NCBI RefSeq assembly: GCF_014192575.1
Contig: NZ_JACHYC010000003.1
Span: forward strand, 186,001-250,000
Length of the DNA stretch: 64,000 nt
Source: Variovorax sp. Sphag1AA
Lineage (GTDB): Bacteria > Pseudomonadota > Gammaproteobacteria > Burkholderiales > Burkholderiaceae_C
Reading direction: 5' to 3'
Translations under genes and position numbers: made by a program
Notes under the pieces: model-generated
What the model saw: the letters and a program-made list of their open reading frames with translations, nothing else
Databases searched by the model: none
Told to the model about the DNA's origin: nothing
Shown here: positions 52,504 through 61,030 of the stretch, one piece after another
Layout: every line of letters begins with the position of its first letter
Numbering within the stretch: the stretch's first letter is position 1

Positions 52504-52533
52504 CGCGGACATTTTGTTGACATTCGCGGACAT
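52504..52533 (+). promoter_or_regulatory. direct repeats, candidate AraC-family operator
   Basis: Two exact copies of TCGCGGACAT (52503-52512 and 52524-52533) are spaced by 21 bp, two DNA turns, the arrangement AraC-family proteins bind as tandem half-sites. The second copy overlaps the proposed ATG at 52532. They lie between the Bug operon and the AraC gene. Confidence 0.5.
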
Positions 52534-53530
52534 GCCCCGTGCCACTGCCAGCGCCAATGTCCTGACCGGTTTCGCGGCACTCATGCGCACGAAGGGAGCC
52601 GACCCGGCGCAGCTTCTGCGGCGTGCGCGCATTCCCTTGTCGGCATTGAGCGATCCGCAGGCGCGCTTGCCCGTGGCGTCAGTGGTGCGGCTGCTGGAGG
52701 ATTCGGCGCTGCGCTTCGACTTCCCGGACCTCGGGCTGCGCCTGTCGCAGGCACGGCGGCTGTCGCACTTCGGCGTCGTCGGAAAGCTCGCGCGCGACGA
52801 GCCCGACGTGCGCCATGCATTGCAGGCCATCAGTGCGTGGCTGCACCTGCATTCGGAGGTGATCCTTGATCTGCAGGAGGGCGAAGGCAGCGTCGCCTTG
52901 AGCGCGTTCCATGCCGAGACCGTGGCCGAATCGTCGCCCCAGGTGGTCGACCTCGTCATGGGCGGGATCTTCCAGATCATGCGGCACCTGTGCGGCCCGC
53001 AATGGCATGCGCAGGCCGTGTGCCTTGCCCATTCGGCGCCGGCGGATTCGCGCCCCTATCGCCGCTACTTCGGCTGCCCGGTGGAGTTCGATGCCGGCGG
53101 CAATGCGCTCATCATTGCGCCGGCGGACCTTGACCAGGCACTCGCCGAGGCCGACCCGATCTTCCGCAGCGATTCCGAGCGCCAGGTGGAGGCCTGGGCC
53201 GGCCTCGTGGCGCGGCCACTCGATGTGCAGGTCCGCGAAATCATCCGCGTGATGCTGCCGAGCGGTCGTTGCACGATGGCGAACGTGGCCTTGCGACTGG
53301 GCCTGCAGGAGCGCACCTTGCGCCGGCATCTCGCCGATGCGGGCGTGACCTTCGCGAGTGAGCTGGCAGCGGCGCGGCGTGCGCTGGCCCACAGCTATCT
53401 CGAGCGTTCCGACAAGACGATCGAGGCCATTGCGGGGCTGCTCGGCTTTTCAGAGACGAGTGCGTTCTCGAGGTGGTTCAGGAAGGGGTTCGGATGTGGC
53501 CCCCGGGAATGGAGGCAGCGAGCTGGCTGA
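52532..53530 (+). CDS. AraC-family regulator (OruR/ArgR-like)
   Basis: A 332-residue AraC-family protein. An Arabinose_bd-type N-terminal domain (about 20-195; LLEDSALRFDFPDLGLRLSQ) is followed by a C-terminal double helix-turn-helix (about 235-325; NVALRLGLQERTLRRHLAD and IAGLLGFSETSAFSRWFRK). ATG 52532 is chosen; a TTG at 52496 with GGAGG is an alternative giving 12 more residues. It is divergent from the Bug-amidohydrolase-NifU-FAH operon and probably activates it. A 49-nt gap follows. Confidence 0.9.
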   Translation: MPRATASANVLTGFAALMRTKGADPAQLLRRARIPLSALSDPQARLPVASVVRLLEDSALRFDFPDLGLRLSQARRLSHFGVVGKLARDEPDVRHALQAISAWLHLHSEVILDLQEGEGSVALSAFHAETVAESSPQVVDLVMGGIFQIMRHLCGPQWHAQAVCLAHSAPADSRPYRRYFGCPVEFDAGGNALIIAPADLDQALAEADPIFRSDSERQVEAWAGLVARPLDVQVREIIRVMLPSGRCTMANVALRLGLQERTLRRHLADAGVTFASELAAARRALAHSYLERSDKTIEAIAGLLGFSETSAFSRWFRKGFGCGPREWRQRAG

Positions 53531-53579
53531 CCGGTGCCCGCTGATGGTGTCTTTGCCGGCACGTGCCACACTGAGCCCG

Positions 53580-53801
53580 ATGAATACCGTCCATCGCTTC
53601 AACGTGTTCGGCCGCATTTATTCCATCGAGCGCAAGGCTTCCCGGTGGGTTGCGTTCCTCCACGGCTCGGACGGCAAGCGCAGCCCTGCGGGCTTCGTCG
53701 TGCCAGACTTCATCCCCGACGAAGAACTGGAGCAGTATCTTTACGACCTGTTCCACGAAAATGCCACCCCGACGAACGGGGATGTGTACCGTCTCACCTG
53801 A
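53580..53801 (+). CDS. small conserved hypothetical protein (DUF7661-like)
   Basis: A 73-residue soluble protein without a signal peptide. NVFGRIYSIERKASRWVAF then GSDGKRSPAGFVVPDFIPD and ELEQYLYDLFHENAT resemble the small DUF7661 family, whose function is unknown. The start at 53580 is assigned by that likeness; the ribosome site is weak. It stands between an AraC gene and the amidohydrolase with no clear partner. Confidence 0.7.
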   Translation: MNTVHRFNVFGRIYSIERKASRWVAFLHGSDGKRSPAGFVVPDFIPDEELEQYLYDLFHENATPTNGDVYRLT

Positions 53802-53840
53802 GCGAGGCGGTATTTCGCCAGCGTCATCAAGGAGACGAAT

Positions 53841-55265
53841 ATGGACAAGCCATCGTCAGGGCTTTCGCGTCGCGGCTTCATGGGCAGCGTTGGTGCTGGC
53901 GGTCTGGCCGTCGGGGCCAGTCTGATGGGGCACTCCGGAAGGGCAACCGCCGCATCCGCGATCGACGTGAGCAAGGTCACCACGCCCGTGACAAGCGTGC
54001 AGGCCCTGCCGAACGCCTACTACCTGACGAACGTCCGCTTCGAGACTGGCTTCGTCGAGGAAAAGAGACCCTGGCTCGATGCGCCGGTCATCTCCCGTAC
54101 CAGGACTGAACTGAAAACGGTGTGCGTTACCAATGGCGCGATTACCGAAATCCTGGAGGCGAAGTCGGCTGTGCCTCCAGACGCAGCGGTCTACGACGCG
54201 CAAGGGCAGTTGATGTTGCCAACCTTCCGGGACATGCACATCCATCTGGACAAGACCTTCTACGGCGGCCCGTGGGAAGCGACGCTTCCCACGCAGCATG
54301 GCCGGGCAGACCGCGTTGCGCAGGAGCAAGAGCTCTTGCCTAAACTTCTTCCGGTGGCCGAAGAGCGCACGGCTGCAATGATTCGTCTCATGCACTCGCA
54401 AGGCACGACCGTGTGCCGCAGCCACTGCAATGTCGATCCGGTCAGCAAGCTGGGCAATCTCGAACATCTCAAGGCGTCGCTCGCGCGCTTCAAAGATACG
54501 CTTGATTCAAGGATCATCATCTTTCCGCAGCACGGCCTGTTGGCCTCCGACAGCGTGGGGTTGATGCGCGAGGCGTTGAAGTCGGGCGGCGTCAGCTTTG
54601 TCGGCGGGGTCGATCCAACTTCTTTCGATCATGCGATGGAGAAGTCGGTCGACACGACCGTTCAGCTCGCGATCGATTTCAACGCCGGCATCGACATCCA
54701 CATCCATGAGCCGCGCGCAACCGCCATTCCCGCATTCAATCGCTTCATGGATCACGTGGAGAAGAACAAGCAGCTGCAAGGCAACGTGACCTTCAGCCAC
54801 GCTTATTCATTGGCCGAACTCTCGAAGGATGAACTCAAGGACATCGCGGCCCGCATGAAGGCGCTGGACATCACTCTCGCCAGCGCGGTTCCGTTGGGCA
54901 AGGGCGCCATGCCGCTGCGCGAAGTGCATGAGGCGGGCGTCAAGGTGATTTGCGGCACTGACAGCGTGATGGACTGGTGGAATTCGTTTGGCAACTGCGA
55001 CATCCTGCAGAAGGCACAGGAGATTGCCCGACTCCAGTACCCCAGCACCGAGTACGACATCAGTCGAACCCTGGGCTATGCGACGGGCTTCGTCACGCCA
55101 CTCAACGACAAAGGTGAGCAGGCGTGGCCGAAAGCCGGTGACGAAGCGAGCTTCAATCTTCTGCCGGCGAGTTGCTCGGCTGAAGCGGTGGCGCGACTCC
55201 CCGTGCGCAATGCGGTGTTTCACAAGGGAAGACTCGTCTACGGCGCGGTGCCGAAGGCCGTCTGA
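53841..55265 (+). CDS. Tat-exported CodA-like amidohydrolase
   Basis: A 474-residue amidohydrolase of the cytosine-deaminase-like group. The N-terminus MDKPSSGLSRRGFMGSVGAG holds a twin-arginine motif SRRGFMG and a signal region to about residue 38. Metal motifs are FRDMHIHLDKTF (near 133), DIHIHEPRA near 290, FSHAYSL near 320 and CGTDSVMDWW near 373. The order matches CodA relatives. AAGGAGA lies before the ATG. Export to the periplasm is unusual for a deaminase and suggests a secreted amidohydrolase with an unknown substrate. Confidence 0.88.
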   Translation: MDKPSSGLSRRGFMGSVGAGGLAVGASLMGHSGRATAASAIDVSKVTTPVTSVQALPNAYYLTNVRFETGFVEEKRPWLDAPVISRTRTELKTVCVTNGAITEILEAKSAVPPDAAVYDAQGQLMLPTFRDMHIHLDKTFYGGPWEATLPTQHGRADRVAQEQELLPKLLPVAEERTAAMIRLMHSQGTTVCRSHCNVDPVSKLGNLEHLKASLARFKDTLDSRIIIFPQHGLLASDSVGLMREALKSGGVSFVGGVDPTSFDHAMEKSVDTTVQLAIDFNAGIDIHIHEPRATAIPAFNRFMDHVEKNKQLQGNVTFSHAYSLAELSKDELKDIAARMKALDITLASAVPLGKGAMPLREVHEAGVKVICGTDSVMDWWNSFGNCDILQKAQEIARLQYPSTEYDISRTLGYATGFVTPLNDKGEQAWPKAGDEASFNLLPASCSAEAVARLPVRNAVFHKGRLVYGAVPKAV

Positions 55266-55306
55266 CGTCTTGCGCCTGCACCTTCACCGCCCCCACACTT
55301 GCTCCC

Positions 55307-56293
55307 ATGCCCGCCATCCAAACCCAGTCCCCTGCGGCGAGCGCCTGCATACGGCGCTGGTCGACAGACGCCGTCGCGCCCGGACAGAGACTGGACTATT
55401 GGGTAGGCGCAATCTGCGAAGGCTTCCTGGAAATGGATGCCACCAGTCCCTCGGCGACGGCCTTTGATTCAAGCCTGGAATCTGTCTCGTGGGGCAACGT
55501 CGCCGTCAACCGGGTGCGCGGCAGCGCGCAGGACGTCTACCGAACGCGCGCGGCCATCGCGCGCAGCCGCGACAACTACCTCTACCTGCTCTGCAAGAGC
55601 GACTCGGCCTGGACGGCGGTCCAGGAGCAGCGGAGCGCCCGCCTGTTGCCGGGTGACCTGGTGCTCGTGGACTCCACGCAGCGCTATGAGTTTCACTTTC
55701 CGACTTCGGCAAACACCGTGTCGCTGCAACTGCATCCCGATTGGCTGGCTGCGTGGCTTCCCGACGTTCAGGCCGCGTTGTGCCGGCGGATCGACGGTAG
55801 CGCCGGCTGGGGTGCAGTGCTGAGCGCATTCGCCCGCGAACTCACACCGGAGTTGGCGGCGGCGCCGCCGCTGCCATCGAGCGTGCTCATGGATCAGTTG
55901 GGCGCGCTGATGGCGCTCGCGATGGGTGGTGGGCCAACGCCAGACGCACGGGGCAATGCTCTTGCGTCGCTGCGACAGCGCATCCTTGACCGCGTCCGGG
56001 AGCAGCATGCGCAGCCCGGGTTGACGGCCAGCGCCGTCGCCACATCCCTCGGCATTTCGCCGCGGACCTTGCACCGCTGCCTGGCCGAAGAGGGCATGAC
56101 ATTCGCACAACACCTGATGGGCTGCCGGATGACCGTGGCCGCGCGCCTGCTGTCCGACCCGCGCTTCGACCGGCTCACCGTGGCCGAGATCGGCCGGCGC
56201 GTGGGGCTGCTCGACGCGTCGCACTTCGTGCGCGCATGTCGATTGCACCTGGGTGCCACGCCCGCACAGCTCCGCCGCAAGGCTCAGAAGTGA
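55307..56293 (+). CDS. AraC-family regulator
   Basis: A 328-residue AraC-type protein with an AraC_binding_2-like sensor domain (about 20-200) and a C-terminal DNA-binding pair of helix-turn-helices (about 225-320; SAVATSLGISPRTLHRCLAE and EIGRRVGLLDASHFVRACR). It follows the amidohydrolase by 41 nt on the same strand, so it may control that gene or the following hydrolase. The start is by homology and no strong ribosome site is seen. Confidence 0.9.
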   Translation: MPAIQTQSPAASACIRRWSTDAVAPGQRLDYWVGAICEGFLEMDATSPSATAFDSSLESVSWGNVAVNRVRGSAQDVYRTRAAIARSRDNYLYLLCKSDSAWTAVQEQRSARLLPGDLVLVDSTQRYEFHFPTSANTVSLQLHPDWLAAWLPDVQAALCRRIDGSAGWGAVLSAFARELTPELAAAPPLPSSVLMDQLGALMALAMGGGPTPDARGNALASLRQRILDRVREQHAQPGLTASAVATSLGISPRTLHRCLAEEGMTFAQHLMGCRMTVAARLLSDPRFDRLTVAEIGRRVGLLDASHFVRACRLHLGATPAQLRRKAQK

Positions 56294-56363
56294 CCAGCGC
56301 GTGGCGCGAAGCGGCCACGGGCATGGCACGCGGCGGCCACGCGGTCGCCCGATGCCCTTCTAG

Positions 56364-56400
56364 ATTGCAGTCTTCGATTTCCAACGAAGGAGACTGCAAT
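56364..56400 (+). promoter_or_regulatory. hairpin enclosing the ribosome site of the alpha/beta hydrolase
   Basis: ATTGCAGTCT (56364-56373) is exactly complementary to AGACTGCAAT (56391-56400). The AAGGAG ribosome site (56387-56392) and the first two bases of the ATG at 56399 lie within or beside the 3' arm, so the folded RNA would hide the start site. It could instead be a DNA operator. Confidence 0.6.
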
Positions 56401-57127
56401 GTCGGACACCTATGTCCTTGTCCACGGGGCCTGGCACACAGGCAATGAACTGGAAGCCACGGCGGCCCACATGCGGGAGGCAGGCCACACGGTGCACTGT
56501 CCCACCCTGGCTGGCAACAGGCCCGGAGACGACCGCGCCACGTCGGACCTGTCGGGCGCCATCGAATCGCTGGTGAGCTTCTTGCAGGAGCAGGACCTGC
56601 GCGACGTGCGACTGGTCGGGCATAGCTATGGCGGCATGGTCATCTCGGGTGCCGCGGATCGCGCGCCCGAACGCCTGCGGCGACTGGTCTACGTGAACGC
56701 ATTCGTCCCGCTCGATGGTCAATGCCTGAATGACCTCGTGCCGCCGCACTACGTCACTTTGTTCGACGCTGTGGCCGAAGCGAACGGCAACGCCGTGACG
56801 CTGCCCTTCGAAGTCTGGCGGGAGGCTTTCATCAACGACGCGGACCTGGCGCTGGCCAAAAGCAGCTACGGCAAGCTCAACCCGCATCCCTATCGCACGT
56901 TCACGGAAAAGATCCAGCTGCGCGGTCCACTGGCAGCGCTGGCGCTGGGCAAGTCCTACGTGAACTGCCGGCAGGACACCGCGATGCCGCATGGACTGCC
57001 CTGGCATCCCAGGCTGTCGGAACGACTGGGGCTTTTCCGGCTGGTTGAATGCGACGGGAGCCACGAGATGTGGTTCAGCAATCCGTCGGTGCTGGCCCAG
57101 GCGATTCTGGCGGCTGGGCGAGATTGA
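56399..57127 (+). CDS. alpha/beta hydrolase
   Basis: A 242-residue alpha/beta-hydrolase-fold enzyme (EstA/salicylate-esterase-like group). The oxyanion start is VLVHGAWHTG (residues 6-15), the nucleophile elbow is VGHSYGGM near 77, and the catalytic His is in DGSHEMWFSNP near 220. Members cleave esters of small aromatic or plant hormones. GGAG precedes the ATG but lies in a hairpin (56364-56400). It converges with the amidohydrolase gene (13-nt gap). Confidence 0.88.
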   Translation: MSDTYVLVHGAWHTGNELEATAAHMREAGHTVHCPTLAGNRPGDDRATSDLSGAIESLVSFLQEQDLRDVRLVGHSYGGMVISGAADRAPERLRRLVYVNAFVPLDGQCLNDLVPPHYVTLFDAVAEANGNAVTLPFEVWREAFINDADLALAKSSYGKLNPHPYRTFTEKIQLRGPLAALALGKSYVNCRQDTAMPHGLPWHPRLSERLGLFRLVECDGSHEMWFSNPSVLAQAILAAGRD

Positions 57128-57140
57128 GTGTGGGTGGGCT

Positions 57141-58067
57141 TCAGCCCGCCAGGCGACGGAACACGCGCTCGGCATTGCCGCGGTCGATCTTCATCCGCAG
57201 ATCGGCTGCGAGTTCGAACTTGTCGAGCAGACCGGCAAAGTGCAAGGAGCGCTCCTTGGGCGCATAGGGCCAGTCGCTGCCGAAGAAGATGTGGCTCGGG
57301 TCCGCGAAGGCAAGCAAGGATGGCAGCGCATAGGGGCTGCTCGCCAGCGCGGTGTCGAAGTAGAAGCGGCGCAGGTTCTCGATGCCCCGGGCGGAGTCGC
57401 CGTCGGCCGAACACATCCGTGCGATCCGCTCCGCTGCATAGGGAATGAAGCCGCCCCCGTGCGAGAGGATGATCTTCACGTCGGGATAGCGCTCCAGCCA
57501 GCCTCGCTTTGCCATGTTGATCCCAGCGCGAGTCGTGTCGAGCAGGAAGTCGGCCGCAAAGGGAGGTATGCCCGGCACCGCAGGCGCAGGCAGTTCGGAG
57601 GGATGGACGAATACGACGGTCTTCCTTCGCTCGAGCTCTTCCATCAGCGGTTCGATCGATGCGTCTCCAAGGTAGACGCCCCGGACGTTGGTGAGCAGCA
57701 CCACCCCATCAGCGCCCAGGACATCCAGGGCATAGGCGGCTTCCGCCAACGCGCCATCGACGTCGGGCAGCGTCAGGGTCGCAAAGAATCCGAATCGGCC
57801 TGGATGCTGCCGAACGACATCCGCAGCGAACTCGTTGACCGAGCGCGCCATGCTTCGGGCCGCTCCATCGTTGCCGAGATGCACGCCAGGCGTGGACACG
57901 GACAGGATGCCGGTCTCGATCCTTGCGCTTTCCATGAGATCCAGCGCACCGCTTGCGCTCCACTTCGGGATGGGAAGGCCGCCGGCGGTGACGCCCTGTT
58001 GGTCGAGCCAGGCGGCGTAGGCAGGGGGAACGATGTGCTGGTGGGTATCAATGCGACCCTTGGTCAT
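57141..58067 (-). CDS. amidohydrolase (ACMSD-like decarboxylase group)
   Basis: A 308-residue TIM-barrel metal enzyme of amidohydrolase_2. RIDTHQHIVPP holds the first HxH; VVFVHPSELP, KIILSHGGGFIPY and IFFGSDWPYAPKE complete the site. The set resembles 2-amino-3-carboxymuconate semialdehyde decarboxylase and 6-methylsalicylate decarboxylase relatives. ATG 58067 has GAGG upstream; a TTG 15 nt earlier is an unlikely start. It lies 37 nt behind the Bug protein gene on the same strand, forming a two-gene operon. Confidence 0.88.
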   Translation of the reverse strand: MTKGRIDTHQHIVPPAYAAWLDQQGVTAGGLPIPKWSASGALDLMESARIETGILSVSTPGVHLGNDGAARSMARSVNEFAADVVRQHPGRFGFFATLTLPDVDGALAEAAYALDVLGADGVVLLTNVRGVYLGDASIEPLMEELERRKTVVFVHPSELPAPAVPGIPPFAADFLLDTTRAGINMAKRGWLERYPDVKIILSHGGGFIPYAAERIARMCSADGDSARGIENLRRFYFDTALASSPYALPSLLAFADPSHIFFGSDWPYAPKERSLHFAGLLDKFELAADLRMKIDRGNAERVFRRLAG

Positions 58068-58104
58068 GTTCGGGATCCTCAACTGGGTGGGGTGGAAAGG
58101 TGGG

Positions 58105-59079
58105 TCACTCCGGCGTCAGGCCGGCTTGCCTTACTGCGCGGGCCAGCTTGGCCTTTTCGGACTCAAGAAACTGACGAGCCTCCGTGGGCGAACCGCCGAC
58201 CGGATAGTTGGCGGTGTTCTGCAGCTTCTTGACCATGTCGGGCGACTTCAGCGCAGCGTTGACGGCTGAATTGATCTCCTGAATTCGTGCCTGGGGCGTG
58301 CCCTTGTTGGCGAGCAGCATGAACCAGCCCGTCAGTTCCAACCCCGGCACAGTCTCCTTGGCCAAGGGAAGTCCCTCCAGGCCTGGCAATGCCCTGTTGG
58401 ATGTGACGGCCAATGCGCGGATGCGTCCTGCCTTGACCATTGGCAACAAGGGCGCGATGCCGTCGACGGACATCACCGTGTCGCCCGCAATGACCGACTG
58501 CAGCGCCTGGCCGCTGGCATTCATTGCCACGTTGTTGAACTGCGTTCCCGTCATTTGTCCGAGCAGCACGCCCGCCAGATGAGGAATCGAGCCGCGGGCC
58601 GTGCTACCCAGTGCAATGCCGTCCGGCGTGGCCTTGGCCTGGGCGATGGCGTCGGCCAGCGACTTGGGGCCCTTGGCCGGGTTCGCGACAAACATCATCG
58701 GCGTGTCGGCAACGATCGCGATGGGTTCGAAGTCAGTGGCCAGGTCGAACTTTGCCGCGCGGTAGGTCAAGGGCGTCACCGTCGCGATCGCCGCGTGAAC
58801 GAACAGGAGCGTGTTCGCACGAGCGGGCGCGGACTTGGCCGCCATGACGGCGATGATGCCGCCCGCGCCGGGTTTGTTCTCGACGATGAAGGGCTGCCCG
58901 AGGCGCTGCTGCAGCTCGTCGCTGAGCAATCGAGCCACGATGTCCGGCGCACTTCCGGCTGCGGCTGGCACGACCATCATCATGGGCGTGCTCGAGGCCA
59001 GAGCCTGGGCTTGCGCCACACCGTGGAACGTCATCGTGACGGCAGCGAATACCGCGGCCCGACCCATCAGCCTGAACAT
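58105..59079 (-). CDS. Bug-type tripartite tricarboxylate binding protein
   Basis: A 324-residue periplasmic binding protein of the Bug/TctC family. Signal peptide about 1-25 (ending VAQAQA); mature part with MMMVVPAAAGSAPDIVARLL and VENKPGAGGIIAVMAAKSA, both family hallmarks. GGAG lies before the ATG. It is the first gene of the operon with the ACMSD-like amidohydrolase and is divergent from the LysR gene at 59172. The ligand is likely an aromatic or organic acid. Confidence 0.92.
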   Translation of the reverse strand: MFRLMGRAAVFAAVTMTFHGVAQAQALASSTPMMMVVPAAAGSAPDIVARLLSDELQQRLGQPFIVENKPGAGGIIAVMAAKSAPARANTLLFVHAAIATVTPLTYRAAKFDLATDFEPIAIVADTPMMFVANPAKGPKSLADAIAQAKATPDGIALGSTARGSIPHLAGVLLGQMTGTQFNNVAMNASGQALQSVIAGDTVMSVDGIAPLLPMVKAGRIRALAVTSNRALPGLEGLPLAKETVPGLELTGWFMLLANKGTPQARIQEINSAVNAALKSPDMVKKLQNTANYPVGGSPTEARQFLESEKAKLARAVRQAGLTPE

Positions 59080-59171
59080 TGGCGTGTCTCCGTTTTGTAG
59101 ATCTGGAGCCGAGAGTAGGTCGAGGAAGAATTCCTGAATAGCGCAGATCGCACATCTTTAAAATCCACGCC

Positions 59172-60104
59172 ATGGATATCAGGGCGGTCGATCTGAATCT
59201 GCTCCCGGTGCTGGATGCGCTGCTCCGGCATCGCAGCGTGACCTTGGCCGCGCGGGAGCTGAACATGAGCCAGTCGGCGCTGAGTACGGCGCTGCGGCGG
59301 CTGCGCGAACTCCTTGGCGATGAGTTGTTCGTCCGGACTGGAAGGGGCCTTCGTCCGACATCGCGAGCCAGTGCGTTGAGTGAGCCTGTTGCAGAGATCC
59401 TCGAGCGTGTGCGCGATCGCATCCTGCAAAGCTCGACCTTCGATCCAAGAACCGCGAAGAGCGAGTTTCGGATTGCGCATTCGGACGTTGGGGCCTACGT
59501 GTTGTGGCCCCGGGTCGTTCGTGCCGTCCGCACCGCGGCGCCCCGTGTCCGGCTGGTACTGAAGACTTTGACGCAGTCGGAGATCGGGCCTGCTCTGGCT
59601 GAGGGTCAGGTGGATCTGGCCATTGGCAGCTATCCAGACCTTCCCGATTCGCTGTTTCAGCAGCGTCTCTTCGATCGTGTCTACGTTGCGCTGGTGGCCG
59701 ACGGTCATCCGCTCGCGCGCAAGACGCTGACGCTGCGCAGCTTTGCGGCAACGCCCCAGATCGTGGTGCGGGGGCCGTCCGGCGTACAGGATCGAATCGA
59801 AGCCTATCTGGCCAGCCACGGGCTTGTCCGCGGCGAATGTGTCGAGCTCCCTTCGTACCTGATGATCCCGCCATTGCTGGAGGCGGGTGACTTCCTGGCT
59901 GTCGTACCGGGCCAATTGGCGGACGCCTTCTCGAGGCACGGCAGTCTTGTGACGCTGGCGCTGCCGGTCCCCGTGCCCGCCTCCGTCATCCGCATGCATT
60001 GGCATCGGCGCTTCAGCGAGGACGCCGGCAGCAAATGGCTGCGCGACTTGATCGCGCAGGAGTTTGGTGCCGAGCCCGTCCAGCGACGGCGGAGTCCTCG
60101 TTAG
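59172..60104 (+). CDS. LysR-family transcriptional regulator
   Basis: A 310-residue NodD-like LysR protein: MDIRAVDLNLLPVLDALLRH then helix-turn-helix TLAARELNMSQSALSTALRRL, with the effector domain near 90-300 (DRVYVALVADGHPLA). It is divergent from the Bug/ACMSD-like operon across a 92-nt gap and is its likely regulator. The ribosome site is weak. Confidence 0.92.
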   Translation: MDIRAVDLNLLPVLDALLRHRSVTLAARELNMSQSALSTALRRLRELLGDELFVRTGRGLRPTSRASALSEPVAEILERVRDRILQSSTFDPRTAKSEFRIAHSDVGAYVLWPRVVRAVRTAAPRVRLVLKTLTQSEIGPALAEGQVDLAIGSYPDLPDSLFQQRLFDRVYVALVADGHPLARKTLTLRSFAATPQIVVRGPSGVQDRIEAYLASHGLVRGECVELPSYLMIPPLLEAGDFLAVVPGQLADAFSRHGSLVTLALPVPVPASVIRMHWHRRFSEDAGSKWLRDLIAQEFGAEPVQRRRSPR

Positions 60105-60197
60105 CTACGAACTCTTGCGGTATCGACGCAACGAGCGCACATTTGCGGCGGCCGTCGCTCCCCTTGCGCCAGCCTAGCTCGTCAGAAAGGACCATTC

Positions 60198-60668
60198 ATG
60201 CGCTATACCGCGACCACCCTTGGCCTTGCTGTTGTCGTTGCGTTCACTGCGGGCGTCGCCATGTCGCCGTTAGCGCGCCTCGCGATATCCGAGGCGCACG
60301 CGCAGTCGGCGCCACTGACGCCTGCCGTCATCGACCTGATGGCACTGAAGCATGGCGATCTGCCGACCACGTCAAACCCGGAGATGAACGCCAAGGGCCT
60401 TGTGATCACGGACAACGCCACGATCGGCATCCAGTCCGGCAATGTGGCAAAGCACATGCACCCGAAGACCGACGAGATTCAATACATCATCGAGGGCAGC
60501 GGGGCGATGTGGCTGGGAGGCGAGCGCAAGGACTTCAAGCCGGGAACCTTGATCGTGATTCCAAAGGGAACGGCACACGGCGGCACCGTGGTGACCAGCG
60601 GTCCGGTCAAGGCCATCGCCATCAAGATCCCGCCTCAGCCAGCGGACGACACCGTGTTTCTCAACTGA
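60198..60668 (+). CDS. exported cupin-domain protein
   Basis: A 156-residue protein with an N-terminal signal sequence (about residues 1-36, ending SEAHAQS) and a single cupin barrel (about 80-150). Metal-site motifs are KHMHPKTDEIQYIIEG (two His and Glu) and IVIPKGTAHGG. AAAGGACC precedes the ATG. It may bind a metal and a small ligand in the periplasm; the reaction is unknown. It stands 93 nt downstream of the LysR gene on the same strand and converges with the next small gene. Confidence 0.85.
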   Translation: MRYTATTLGLAVVVAFTAGVAMSPLARLAISEAHAQSAPLTPAVIDLMALKHGDLPTTSNPEMNAKGLVITDNATIGIQSGNVAKHMHPKTDEIQYIIEGSGAMWLGGERKDFKPGTLIVIPKGTAHGGTVVTSGPVKAIAIKIPPQPADDTVFLN

Positions 60669-60674
60669 AAAGGC

Positions 60675-60902
60675 TCATGGCGAACGGTGAAGCCGCGGCG
60701 CCGAGAGCGCCTGCAGGCTTTCGCTGATGGCTGCATCGACGTTGGCCCACTTTCCTGATAGTTGCGCTGCGGCGAGCGCTTTCTCCAGGGCACGGAGATC
60801 GCGAACGCTGGGGGCCACCCTGATCTGGGCGATCGCCGCCGTTGGGTTGCCGGCGCGCAGTAGCGCCACGATCTTGACGGGCCAGGCTGAGGAGTGACTC
60901 AC
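60675..60902 (-). CDS. small hypothetical protein
   Basis: A 75-residue frame starting at a GTG (60902), with VKIVALLRAGNPTAAIAQIR near the N-terminus and a second helical region DLRALEKALAAAQLSGKWAN. It has the look of a small helical protein. The frame is open to an ATG at 60998, but those 32 residues look untypical. No strong ribosome site or recognised family was seen, so it may not be a gene. It ends 6 nt from the cupin stop. Confidence 0.4.
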   Translation of the reverse strand: MSHSSAWPVKIVALLRAGNPTAAIAQIRVAPSVRDLRALEKALAAAQLSGKWANVDAAISESLQALSAPRLHRSP

Positions 60903-61030
60903 GGAGTTTCTTGGTGTTTCGGTGAAAGGTGCATTGTCCGCACGGGCTACGTAGGCATCAAGCCTACAGACCGATCGGCAAGGTCGCCTTACAAACATGG
61001 AATATCGCGACGCGAGAGACTCGTAGACCC

